Assembly (NCBI RefSeq): GCF_004099695.1
Contig: NZ_SCHL01000003.1
Span: 124,001-188,000 of the forward strand
Direction of reading: 5' to 3'
Length of the DNA: 64,000 bases
Source of the DNA: Methanosarcina sp. MSH10X1
GTDB lineage: Archaea > Halobacteriota > Methanosarcinia > Methanosarcinales > Methanosarcinaceae
In this document: positions 20,202 through 28,405 of the stretch, piece after piece
Numbering within the stretch: the stretch's first letter is position 1
Layout: each line of letters opens with the position of its first letter
The notes under the pieces: generated by a model
The model's input: only the letters and a program-made list of their open reading frames with translations
What the model was told of the DNA's origin: nothing
Database searches by the model: none
Position numbers and translations under genes: made by a program

Positions 20202-21055
20202 ATTGTTAGTTCCTCCTTAACCGCAAGCTGGAGTTTTATTGCCTCGGACACGCCGAGAAACTTCTCTCTCCATTCCGGCATTTCTCGAACAAAGGGAATG
20301 CCCTGAGAATAGAGTTCTGCAATTTTGCGGTCGTTTGGAATCTTGAGGAGAACCGGGATCCCTTCGGCATTACAGTATTCCTCAACTCTTGAGTCACCTA
20401 ACCCATACCGGTTAATGATAACCCCAAAAGGAATCTTAATCGTCCTTACAACATCTACTGCAAGCCTGAGGTCATGGAGACCGAAAGGAGTTGATTCCGT
20501 CACAAGCACGCAGTAACTCATGCCTTCTACAGAGGCGATAACCGGACAGGCAGTCCCTGGGGGAGCATCGAGAATTGCAATTTTCCTGTCATCGATGTAT
20601 TTCTTGAGTCTTTTGATAACAGCCGATGTCATAGTTTCCCCGATATTCAAAAGCCCCCTGTAAAACTCCGGGTAACTTTCTCCTTTTGCCTTCTCTATCA
20701 CTCCAAGGGGCCTCTGAACTTCCCGAATTGCATTTTCCGGACAGAGAACTGTGCATCCCCCGCACCCGTGGCAGAGAGAAGGGAAAAATAGAATTCTGCC
20801 AGGAAGTGCAGCCAGGGCGTTATAACGGCAAAAGTCCGAACACTGCCTGCAAATGCTGCATTTTTCCTGATTGATTACAGGCACCGGGCAAACAACATCT
20901 TCTACTTTCTCAAGGTCAAAGCCAAGGAAGAGATTACAATTAGGTTCTTCCACATCACAGTCAAAAAGCTGTACATCGGAGAGGGCAAGGGCGAGATTTA
21001 AGGAAACCGTGGTCTTTCCTGTCCCCCCTTTCCCGCTTGCAATTACAATCTTCAT
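20198..21055 (-). CDS. MinD/ParA-type ATPase with inserted 2x[4Fe-4S] ferredoxin domain (first of pair)
   Basis: 285 residues from ATG 21055 (MKIVIASGKGGTGKTT), preceded by GGAG; a longer frame to 21121 would overlap the upstream gene and adds non-homologous residues. Ferredoxin inserts CSICRQCSDFCR and CHGCGGCTVLCP lie at about residues 65-115. AILDAPPGTACPVIA and TESTPFGLHDLRL are the switch regions. It is clearly paralogous to the next gene, with which it overlaps by 4 nt. It sits 13 nt downstream of the CDF transporter gene. The trio and the two NifX-like genes upstream probably make one functional locus. Confidence 0.9.
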   Translation of the reverse strand: MKIVIASGKGGTGKTTVSLNLALALSDVQLFDCDVEEPNCNLFLGFDLEKVEDVVCPVPVINQEKCSICRQCSDFCRYNALAALPGRILFFPSLCHGCGGCTVLCPENAIREVQRPLGVIEKAKGESYPEFYRGLLNIGETMTSAVIKRLKKYIDDRKIAILDAPPGTACPVIASVEGMSYCVLVTESTPFGLHDLRLAVDVVRTIKIPFGVIINRYGLGDSRVEEYCNAEGIPVLLKIPNDRKIAELYSQGIPFVREMPEWREKFLGVSEAIKLQLAVKEELTI

Positions 21056-21068
21056 ATTCGGTCTCCAT

Positions 21069-22304
21069 TTATTCCATAGGAGCTGTGATTTCTTCAAGAT
21101 CCTGAAACCTGTCAAGGACATCTCTGACAGTAGCTGCCCCTTCAGGGATTCGCAGAATTTTTATAAAATTATCCCGGAGCATGTAGAAGGGACCCTCGGC
21201 AACCGTTTTTACCGCAATAGCATTTGCCTTTTCCCTGATGACCAAGTCCACAGCTTTTACGCCTCTTTTTTTCTCGGAATTGGAAAACAGATTTTCGAGA
21301 ATTTTCCAATCTCCCGCCCTGCCTTCTTCAAGCTCTATAAGGAGAAAATAAGGGGCTTTTCCGATGTGCTCCGAAAGCTTCGCTTGAAACCCGCCTCTTT
21401 CGAGAACAGGTAGAGCTAGCTTTAAGTTCTTCCTGCGTACTGGCTTCACATTGACAACAATATGTTCCAGGTTTTCCACTTCTTTTTTAACAGCCGTTTT
21501 GATATCCTCCGAAAGCAACTCAACTCTTTGCAGGTCGGTTTCGCCTTCCACCTCAACTGTGGCTTCCCCAAAAACCACAAGTCCGGACTTTCGGAGTTTC
21601 AGGTCCTCAAGCTCTATCAAGCCAGGGATATTGTATATGTTTTTTCTGATCCTCTCGCTTTCCTCTTCATCAAGCCAGGCATCCATCAGGGTAAGCACGG
21701 CATCTCTGGCACTTTCGATCCCCATCTTGAAGATCAAAAGAGAAATTACGATAACGCCGAGGCTGTCAAGTTTCGAAAACCCCAGCATGGAGCCCAGCAC
21801 TGCCACAACCACAACAAGGGAAGAAAAAACATCCGTATAAGAATGCCTTGCGTCAGTTATCAGGGCCTGAGAGTTGATCCTGATTCCTGCATTTCGTTTG
21901 TATATTGAAAGCCCATAGATCATAAGCACGGAAAAGACGGCTGTTGCAAGGGCAAGTCCCTGAAATTCAAATTCGGAGGTGGTATCTACGCCTGTAAAGC
22001 CCTCTTTCAGCAGCTCAAAGCCAGAAAACAGGATTAATAGGGATACAAAGAGAGCTACAATGTTTTCTGCTTTGTAATAGCCGTAAGGGAAATGTTTTCC
22101 GCCGCTTTTAAGGCTTATCTTGAGTCCGACCCAGACTGCCAGAGAGGCAAAAATATCCAGTCCAGTATGGACAGCATCCGCAAGCAAAACCGTACTCCCG
22201 GAGTAAATACCCACAGCCCCTTTAAGAAAAGCAAGGAATGCAAGCGCCAGAGTCGCGTTTCTGGATGCTTTAACCCCGAGTTTTAAGTTCTCCTGTACAA
22301 TCAT
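21069..22304 (-). CDS. Cation diffusion facilitator fused to a NifX/NifB-like domain
   Basis: 411 residues. Residues about 15-205 are a CDF transporter with six predicted membrane helices. Metal-site residues are visible in helix 2 (ADAVHTGLD) and helix 5 (TDARHSYTD), an H/D-type tetrad associated with Zn/Co/Fe carriers. A cytoplasmic CDF domain follows (about 210-285, ERIRKNIYNIPGLIELEDLKLR). Residues about 290-411 form a dinitrogenase iron-molybdenum cofactor (NifX-like) domain (LSEHIGKAPYFLLIELEEG, then AEGPFYMLRDN). The extra domain is the same family as the two small proteins encoded just upstream. It suggests a carrier that exports or delivers a metal bound by NifX-type proteins. Confidence 0.88.
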   Translation of the reverse strand: MIVQENLKLGVKASRNATLALAFLAFLKGAVGIYSGSTVLLADAVHTGLDIFASLAVWVGLKISLKSGGKHFPYGYYKAENIVALFVSLLILFSGFELLKEGFTGVDTTSEFEFQGLALATAVFSVLMIYGLSIYKRNAGIRINSQALITDARHSYTDVFSSLVVVVAVLGSMLGFSKLDSLGVIVISLLIFKMGIESARDAVLTLMDAWLDEEESERIRKNIYNIPGLIELEDLKLRKSGLVVFGEATVEVEGETDLQRVELLSEDIKTAVKKEVENLEHIVVNVKPVRRKNLKLALPVLERGGFQAKLSEHIGKAPYFLLIELEEGRAGDWKILENLFSNSEKKRGVKAVDLVIREKANAIAVKTVAEGPFYMLRDNFIKILRIPEGAATVRDVLDRFQDLEEITAPME

Positions 22305-22411
22305 TTGAAGACCGTTTAAAGACGAATTCTCGGTTTATCCCGTAGTATAGAATACTGAAGTTGCAGAAAATTAAAGCATTTCCGGCACTCTCTGGAAGCC
22401 GTACTCGCATC

Positions 22412-22786
22412 TCAGTGGTGATGCTCCTCATGCCCATGCTCGGAACAGGAATTCTCATCAGTTGCATTCTGAAGCTTTCCTGTTTTCCAGGCTTCAAACG
22501 CATCCCTTACTGTGCCGCCAGCGCCTACAAAAACCTTAATTCCGTAGGATTCAAACATACAAACAGCTTTGAACCCGAGCCCGCCACAGAGCATGATATC
22601 AACTCCATTCTGGTTAAGGTATTCAGGAGGAAGTCCGGCACCTTCCATATGCTCGCTGATATTGGGAATTACTGTGACCTGATCGGTTTCCGTATCTATT
22701 ATGGTGTAGGTGGGAGCTTTTCCAAAGTGCGGCTCAACAATTCCTTCCAGACCATTTTCATCTCTTGTAGGAATACTTACTTTCAT
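22412..22786 (-). CDS. NifX/NifB-like dinitrogenase cofactor-domain protein with His-rich tail
   Basis: 124 residues from ATG 22786 (MKVSIPTRDENGLEG); a longer frame to 22819 adds 11 unlikely residues. The domain shows IVEPHFGKAPTYTIID, ENHM-type loops (SEHMEGAGLPPEYLNQ) and VDIMLCGGLGFKA, all typical of the Nif cofactor-binding fold. The tail is rich in histidine (SEHGHEEHHH), a probable metal-binding extension. Single-domain members include the Mo-Cu orange protein of Desulfovibrio, but also many proteins of unknown role. It lies about 100 bp upstream of the CDF gene in the same direction. Confidence 0.88.
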   Translation of the reverse strand: MKVSIPTRDENGLEGIVEPHFGKAPTYTIIDTETDQVTVIPNISEHMEGAGLPPEYLNQNGVDIMLCGGLGFKAVCMFESYGIKVFVGAGGTVRDAFEAWKTGKLQNATDENSCSEHGHEEHHH

Positions 22787-22965
22787 AGAATCACCTGCAT
22801 TTCTTATTATCCTTATCAATCAGTGGTGTTATTATTGCACTGTTTTTTATTCTCAATATTATACAACTATCAGATTATGAAGATGCAAAAAAATTATGCC
22901 GTTTTTCATACATGGAGGAACGTGTCTATTAGATTCGGTTTTGCTAACTTTGCCAGGACTGGCAC

Positions 22966-23397
22966 TTACATGCCTCTGCCCATTCCCCTTCCCATGCCAC
23001 CCCCCTTCATTCCTTTTCCCTTACCGTCTCCTTTTCTCATACCAAAACCCGGAGTGCTGTTGGGACTGCGGATTGATTGAAGTTCTCCAGCCTCATACTG
23101 CCTGATAGCCTCCCCAACCGTACCCTTTGCCCCAACCTGAACATCAATACCGAGTTCTGCGAAAATCGAAAAAGCGTTGGGACCTGCACCGCCTGTTAAG
23201 AGTACACCGACCCCTGCATTCGCAACAACCTCGGCTGCTTTGATACCGGCGCCGCCGGAAGCTGCTGCATTTACATTTGATATGGATTCTACAGATCCGG
23301 TCTCGGGGTCATAAATTATAAAGTAACTGCATCTCCCAAACCTGGGGTCCACTTCGGAGTCGAGACCTTCACTACTGGCTGTTACGCAAATCTTCAT
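22966..23397 (-). CDS. NifX/NifB-like dinitrogenase cofactor-domain protein with Gly-Met tail
   Basis: 143 residues from ATG 23397, chosen because GGAGGAG lies 8 nt upstream; a longer frame to 23466 covers this ribosome binding site and is unlikely. The domain (KICVTASSEGLDSEVDPRFG, AASGGAGIKAAEVVANAGVGV, LTGGAGPNAFSIF) is complete by about residue 115. The tail is a low-complexity run of Gly, Met, Lys and Arg (KGKGMKGGGMGRGM). A methionine-rich tail could bind soft metals such as copper, in contrast to the His tail of its neighbour. It is the first gene of the minus-strand set that runs to the MinD pair. Confidence 0.88.
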   Translation of the reverse strand: MKICVTASSEGLDSEVDPRFGRCSYFIIYDPETGSVESISNVNAAASGGAGIKAAEVVANAGVGVLLTGGAGPNAFSIFAELGIDVQVGAKGTVGEAIRQYEAGELQSIRSPNSTPGFGMRKGDGKGKGMKGGGMGRGMGRGM

Positions 23398-23847
23398 TCT
23401 TCTTACTCCTCCTATTTTCTTGCGACCATTTATATCCGAGAGTTCTGAAAGTCTATTTTCTCTCATATGAGTGAAAGTATTTATATATTTCCTTTTGGGC
23501 AGAAAATTATTGCATTTATTCGAGATTGCATATAATTCCCTGACAAAAAAGTAAAGAATAAGTCCGAAATCTTCGATTCTCTTTTAAAAACAGGATATTA
23601 AAAAAATAAAACTATCAAATCCAGGAACAAAACCATGAAGAGTTTCGCTACTGGAACTGGTTTTGTATCCTGCCAGCGCAGAAGCTAAAGTTCTCAGCCC
23701 TGGGTTTTAAGTTTTGATTCAAAAACAAACTCTTTCGGTAGAGATCTCAGGAAGAGTTTCCTGAAAGACCTTAAACTGCCAGGATAGAAATTATATTTAT
23801 AGACCTGTATCCAGTCCTTCATCGAATCCTTATGTTTCGGAAGCCGA
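23398..23847. other. Intergenic region
   Basis: About 450 bp between the MiaB-like gene and the NifX-like gene. The right part holds the probable promoter of the NifX/CDF/MinD set only at its left edge (AAATATATAAATAC on the minus strand, about 23477-23490). An open frame at 23694-23912 overlaps the end of the MiaB-like gene and looks spurious. Confidence 0.45.
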
Positions 23848-25158
23848 TCAATCCCCAACCAGCTTTCCGAGGAAATATCCGGGTTTTGCAGCAACGATTT
23901 CCACATCAGCATACTGACCGGGTTTTAGATTTGAGCCGCTTATCACAACAGGGCGATAGGAATCCGTACGGGTTAGAACATCCCCTATTTCCGTATATTT
24001 CGAGACAAAGGCCCGGCCTTTCCAGCCTATCATCGCCTGCTTCGACTTAAGCTTGACCTGCTCGCAAACTTTATGTAAATCGTGTGAACGTTTAACAGAA
24101 ATCCGGGAGTCAAGATTACGGAAAGAAAAAGCTTTCGTGTGCGGGCGGGGAGAGTATCTTGATATGTTAACCTTTTCGGGGCGGTATTTCTGTACCCATT
24201 CGACAGTTTCTCTGAAGTCCTCATCGGTTTCATCGCAAAAACCAACAATTATGTCGGTGAAGAGAGAGAGATCTTCGAAACGCTCACGGAATTTCCGGAT
24301 AATAGTGTCCACAGCGTCCATTTTATGCAGGCGGTTCATTTTCCTCAGAACCGGGTGGGAAGCAGACTGAATCGGGAGGTGGAGAAGTTTGAAGATCTTG
24401 TCGGAATCAAATGCATCTACAAGATCATCAAGAATAGGAAGGACAGAGAAGGGGTTCATCATTCCGATCCTCACTTTGAAGTCACCGGGAATCTCCGAAA
24501 TCATGCGCAAGAGTTCAGGAAGTTTGACACCCGTATCCATACCATACTGGCTGTCATCCTGGGAAGTCAGCCAGATTTCCCTGCACCCGTCTGCAACAGC
24601 CGCCCGGATATCCTCAACTATCTCATCCGGCGGAAAAGAGCGCAATTTACCTCTTGCATGCTTTACAATGCAGTAAGAGCAGGCAAAATTACAGCCCTGG
24701 GAAATCTGGCAGATATGAATATTCGGATTGGAGCGCTCGCGAGGAACATTGAGGAAGCCAACAGGCTCGGAAGTCCGGAACTCAAGGCGTGCCTCTCCGG
24801 ACAGACACTTTGTTTTTCTCTGCTCAAGCGAGGAAAGGAGCTCACCAAGCCGGGAAACCGCATTTACCCCCAGAATATGGGCTTCGGGATTTGCGTGAAG
24901 AATATCCTCAAGCTGCACCTCGGGCATGCACCCGGATACAATTACCTGTGCACCTCGCTCACCCATCCTGCGGAGTTTATGGAGGATCTTTTGTTCCGTG
25001 GTGTATTTTACTGTGCAGGAGTTGCAGATATAGACCTCTGCCTGGTCGGCAGCCTCCGGACCCAGCAGTTTGTGTCCGAGCCTTTCAATACTTGCCTTCA
25101 TTATCTCAGCTGATGCCTGGCTTGCCGAACAGCCAAAACTTTCAAGATAGACCTTCAT
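23848..25158 (-). CDS. tRNA N6-threonylcarbamoyladenosine 2-methylthiotransferase (archaeal MiaB-like, e-MTAb type)
   Basis: 436 residues, usual length for the family. Order of domains: N-terminal UPF0004 domain (VYLESFGCSASQASAE; cysteines also in YICNSCTV and IVSGCMPE) binding the auxiliary cluster, radical SAM core with CNFACSYC (about residues 153-160), and a C-terminal TRAM domain ending in ADVEIVAAKPGYFLGKLVG. It adds the methylthio group to t6A37 of ANN-decoding tRNAs. It pairs logically with the KEOPS subunit Cgi121 a few kilobases away, which helps make t6A. The ATG at 25158 is immediately followed by the conserved first strand. Confidence 0.93.
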   Translation of the reverse strand: MKVYLESFGCSASQASAEIMKASIERLGHKLLGPEAADQAEVYICNSCTVKYTTEQKILHKLRRMGERGAQVIVSGCMPEVQLEDILHANPEAHILGVNAVSRLGELLSSLEQRKTKCLSGEARLEFRTSEPVGFLNVPRERSNPNIHICQISQGCNFACSYCIVKHARGKLRSFPPDEIVEDIRAAVADGCREIWLTSQDDSQYGMDTGVKLPELLRMISEIPGDFKVRIGMMNPFSVLPILDDLVDAFDSDKIFKLLHLPIQSASHPVLRKMNRLHKMDAVDTIIRKFRERFEDLSLFTDIIVGFCDETDEDFRETVEWVQKYRPEKVNISRYSPRPHTKAFSFRNLDSRISVKRSHDLHKVCEQVKLKSKQAMIGWKGRAFVSKYTEIGDVLTRTDSYRPVVISGSNLKPGQYADVEIVAAKPGYFLGKLVGD

Positions 25159-25244
25159 ACTCTAACTCTAAATCCTATGTTTTTTAATTTTATATTTCTT
25201 CAAAATGTTTTTTAAAAAAGAACGAAAAAGAAAAAGATAAAGGA

Positions 25245-26342
25245 TTACATGTAAAGAGGAGTGTCCTGCTTATCCTTTATATAAATACTGTCCGTAAACC
25301 TCACAGCTCCGGACGCACCCATAGAAATCGTGTGCACCCTTGCATCTCCACTGCCGAACAGGCGGACTTCCCGCAGAAAATGACCTGGAGTTACAGCCGT
25401 TGCCGAAAAAATCACGTCATTCCCGGGTACAAGCTTGTCGGTATCAAGGATATCACTGAAGCTCTCAGGAGTAATTCCCATTTTTTCCAGCCTTGGCATT
25501 TTTTCCTCGATTTCCTTATCGATCTTATCCTGAGTTTTTCCGTTTGCAACCGTGGGAAGCACAAGCCTTGCCAGAATCTTTCCGCCAAGGATTTTGATTG
25601 CAGCAGCTGTAAGCACAGCTTCGCCTGAGCCGCCTGCACCCATTACCATATGAACGCCTGACCCGCGAATCGCGGTTGAAACTCCGGGCATGAGGTCTCC
25701 GTCGCCTATCAGCTTTACGCGGGCGCCTGCTTCCCGGATCTCGGTTATTTTCTGGGCATGCCTTGGCCGGTCAAGAATTACAACAACGAGCTCTTCAACA
25801 CTTCTTTCGAGAGCCTTGGCGACTATCTCAAGGTTGTGCCTGACAGGAGCATCCAGATCAATTCTTTCACCGGGATGTTCTTTTTCATATTGTACTACAT
25901 CAGGCCCGACAACAATTTTGTCCATGTAAATATCAGGGCCGTGGAAAATTCCCCCCCTTTCCGCCATTGCCATGACTGCAACCGATCCGGGGCTGCCGTC
26001 TGCCGTAAGGTTCGTTCCTTCGAGGGGATCTACCGCAATATCGACTTCCAGGTCTCTTTTTCCTGTGCCTACCCGCTCCCCGATGTAAAGCATGGGAGCT
26101 TCGTCCCTTTCTCCTTCCCCTATCTTGATTATACCTTTCATATCAAGCTTGTTCAGCATTCTTCGCATAGAGGCGACTGCTACCTGATCGGCAAAACTCT
26201 TATTTCCACGTCCCATCTGGTAGGCCGCGGCAATGGCAGCAGCTTCGGTTACCTGAATAAGTCTGGGCAATAACTCACACTCAATAGGCCCCGCACAATC
26301 GATCATTTCTTCTACGGTTTTCGGATGAGGTATAATAATCAA
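25245..26342 (-). CDS. glpX: GlpX-type (class II) fructose-1,6-bisphosphatase family protein
   Basis: About 365 residues. Motifs: VTEAAAIAAAYQMGRGNKSFAD, KIGEGERDEAPMLYIGE, the metal/phosphate site DIAVDPLEGTNLTADG, VILDRPRH and GAGGSGEAVLTAAAIK, all of the GlpX family (Li-sensitive sugar phosphatase fold). Probable role is fructose-1,6-bisphosphate hydrolysis in gluconeogenesis; many archaea also have the unrelated FBP aldolase/phosphatase, so the physiological substrate could differ. The start is uncertain: TTG 26342 has a GGGAG only 1 nt upstream, and the next candidate is ATG 26306. It is divergent from the amidotransferase gene. Confidence 0.87.
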   Translation of the reverse strand: MIIIPHPKTVEEMIDCAGPIECELLPRLIQVTEAAAIAAAYQMGRGNKSFADQVAVASMRRMLNKLDMKGIIKIGEGERDEAPMLYIGERVGTGKRDLEVDIAVDPLEGTNLTADGSPGSVAVMAMAERGGIFHGPDIYMDKIVVGPDVVQYEKEHPGERIDLDAPVRHNLEIVAKALERSVEELVVVILDRPRHAQKITEIREAGARVKLIGDGDLMPGVSTAIRGSGVHMVMGAGGSGEAVLTAAAIKILGGKILARLVLPTVANGKTQDKIDKEIEEKMPRLEKMGITPESFSDILDTDKLVPGNDVIFSATAVTPGHFLREVRLFGSGDARVHTISMGASGAVRFTDSIYIKDKQDTPLYM

Positions 26343-26730
26343 CTCCCATTTTCTGCTTGCGATGATCTGCTTCCTGATAACGGAATTCTTTTACGCCATC
26401 AGACTCTGTATGTTTATGTGATCTCTTAACTCAATACTATATTAAAGAATCTATTGGCCGAACCGGAATCAGGTATTTATGTTATAAGCATTCTTCAAAG
26501 AAAGTCCTGTAAGTGGAAGACCTTCACGCAGGCTTTGAAATAAAGCATACAGATAGGAAGTATAAAAAAATGGCTGAAAAATCCTGGCTTTAAAGCACAG
26601 GAAAGCCGGGTTTGAGCTGCCAAAAACCTGAGAAAATTATTAAAGAATTAATTTAACGCCTGACCTGAAAAAAAGCTTTAAACATGGTTGAAAATGGAGT
26701 CTTACTATATTATTTAAAGGGGAAAAGCAC
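26343..26730. other. Divergent intergenic region
   Basis: About 390 bp carrying the promoters of the GlpX-type gene (minus) and the amidotransferase gene (plus). TACTATATTATTTAAAGGGG at 26703-26722 combines a possible TATA element with the ribosome binding site of the plus-strand gene. No other gene is visible. Confidence 0.45.
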
Positions 26731-27450
26731 GTGAGAATTCACTGTCTTCAACACCTGAAAAACGAGACCCTCGGAAACATAGGGACGTGGATAACCAGAA
26801 AAGGCCACAGGCTTACGAAAACCCTGCCCTGCAAAGCTCCGCTTTTTCCCAATACGGAGGAGTTTGATCTGCTCCTGATAATGGGCGGCACTATGAGCGT
26901 TTACCATGAAGAGGAATACTCCTGGCTGAAGCCTGAAAAGGAATTTGTTAAAAAAGTGATAGAAACCGGCAAACCAGTGCTCGGAAGCTGTTTTGGGGCA
27001 CAGATGATTGCAGACGTGCTGGGCGGAAAAGTCAGGAAAAATCCTTATAAAGAAATAGGATGGCATACGGTACGGTCCGTGGAAGGGAAAAATCCTGGCA
27101 AGGTAAAAAACCCGAAACTTCCAGCCTGTATGTCCCAGGAATTTACCGGCTTTATGTGGCACGGGGACACTTTCGAAATTCCGGCATGCGCAATGAGACT
27201 TTTTGAAAGTGAGGCCTGCCCGAATCAGGGATTTATCTACAATGGAAACGTTCTAGGGCTGCAGTTTCATCCCGAGGCAAACAGGCAGTGGGTAGGAAAC
27301 CTTATCAGGGATTCGGGGCACGAGCTTGTTTCAGGAAAATATATCCAATCCGAGAAAGAGATATACGGACAGGAATGCTTTTTTGAAAGTTCAGGAAGCC
27401 TGGCTTTCTCCCTCATGGACTGGTTTGAAGAGAATGTAAGTGAAAAATAA
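26731..27450 (+). CDS. Class I glutamine amidotransferase-like protein
   Basis: 239 residues from a GTG start with AAGGGG upstream. It has the complete triad of class I glutaminase domains: nucleophile Cys in GKPVLGSCFGAQMIADVLGG (about residue 89), and His/Glu in GLQFHPEA (about residues 177-179). The N-terminal DLLLIMGGTMSVYHEEEYSWL matches the stand-alone GMP-synthase-like amidotransferase group (COG0518). No synthetase domain is fused, so the acceptor of the ammonia, or whether it is instead a peptidase-like hydrolase, is not known. Monocistronic and convergent with the Cgi121 gene, only 30 bp apart. Confidence 0.88.
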   Translation: MRIHCLQHLKNETLGNIGTWITRKGHRLTKTLPCKAPLFPNTEEFDLLLIMGGTMSVYHEEEYSWLKPEKEFVKKVIETGKPVLGSCFGAQMIADVLGGKVRKNPYKEIGWHTVRSVEGKNPGKVKNPKLPACMSQEFTGFMWHGDTFEIPACAMRLFESEACPNQGFIYNGNVLGLQFHPEANRQWVGNLIRDSGHELVSGKYIQSEKEIYGQECFFESSGSLAFSLMDWFEENVSEK

Positions 27451-27480
27451 GATACTGCGGACGCAGCTTGAAATAAGATT

Positions 27481-28011
27481 TTACTTTACGAAATCTGCCA
27501 GCGCCACCCTTTCAATTACGAGTTCGGGAATATGTTCTTCCCCTGAGGCTTCGATTTCGGCATCCGTAATGCCAAACAGGGAAAGGATTTCCTGCCTTTT
27601 GGAATCCGAATAAGCAAGGAGTTCGGAACAGGGCTTTTCTATAATGAGTTTTCGGATTGCAGAGAGAGCCAGAACCAGATTATCCATTTTTCCGAGCAGT
27701 ACAAAGACTGCATTATTTTCTCCTTCACGCAGCCCTATCGAGAAGCTTCTCTCAATCTGCCTTTCTCCGGAGGCATAACGCATGATCTCAATTCCGGGAT
27801 CTTTTGCTATGTTTCTGCCCGCAGCAACTGCCCGGAGAGCCTTTCCCACTGCAAAATGAAGGTGTCCTTCACCTGCGATCAGGTCTGCGTTCAAGCCCTG
27901 GATAATGACCTCATTCTCGGAAGCTACCGAATTTACTGACTTGAGAAAGTCAGAAAGGCTTGAAATATTTATATTCCCGCAGATTATCTGGATTTCCCTT
28001 TGCATTTCCAT
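27481..28011 (-). CDS. cgi121: KEOPS complex subunit Cgi121
   Basis: 176 residues. The family signature is the segment DLIAGEGHLHFAVGKALRA followed by ERQIERSF, and an EIMRYASG strand before it. Cgi121 binds tRNA and the Bud32 kinase in KEOPS, which makes threonylcarbamoyladenosine at A37 of tRNAs. Other KEOPS genes are not in this window. The start may be ATG 28011 or the ATG two codons in; both are close to the conserved beginning. It is convergent with the amidotransferase gene. Confidence 0.88.
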   Translation of the reverse strand: MEMQREIQIICGNINISSLSDFLKSVNSVASENEVIIQGLNADLIAGEGHLHFAVGKALRAVAAGRNIAKDPGIEIMRYASGERQIERSFSIGLREGENNAVFVLLGKMDNLVLALSAIRKLIIEKPCSELLAYSDSKRQEILSLFGITDAEIEASGEEHIPELVIERVALADFVK

Positions 28012-28177
28012 AGTCCTGCCATAGCGCGGGCTCTACAATAAGGATTTCGGTTGCAGGAGAAGTTCAAGAAAATAGAGACCCGTCAGACAGCAGGTTAATA
28101 AAACGAAGGCTTTCTTTCTGGATGGAAATATCTGAAAAATAGGAAATATAAGGGAATAAAAAAAGAGCCGAGAATTC

Positions 28178-28315
28178 TCAAAAAAGGCCCTCAATTACCA
28201 AACATTTGAGAACAACCTCAATCACAATTAACCATAGCACTGCTACTGAAGAAAGAATCAAGAGATTGAGGATGATCTGGCCAACTTTTGTCCGAACCGT
28301 TGCCAGTTCATACAT
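28178..28315 (-). CDS. Possible 45-residue single-span membrane protein downstream of the vhx-like operon
   Basis: ATG 28315 to TGA 28180-28178 gives 45 residues: a short polar N-terminus (MYELATVRTKVGQ), one strongly hydrophobic helix (about residues 14-36), and a short tail. GGGAATCAGG precedes the ATG as a weak ribosome binding site, and a TATA-like TTTATATATG lies just before that. It is 90 bp downstream of the cytochrome b gene on the same strand. It could be a small accessory subunit or an independent small protein; no family is recognised. Confidence 0.5.
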   Translation of the reverse strand: MYELATVRTKVGQIILNLLILSSVAVLWLIVIEVVLKCLVIEGLF

Positions 28316-28405
28316 CCTGATTCCCATATATAAATATGAATGGACAGTATATAATCATTTGTAAATCTATATACATCCAAATATTTGTACTGCTGAAGTT
28401 TAGCG

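Noticed and set aside
24325-25113. Plus-strand ORF of 262 codons
   Set aside because: It lies opposite the MiaB-like gene, which has clear radical SAM and TRAM motifs.
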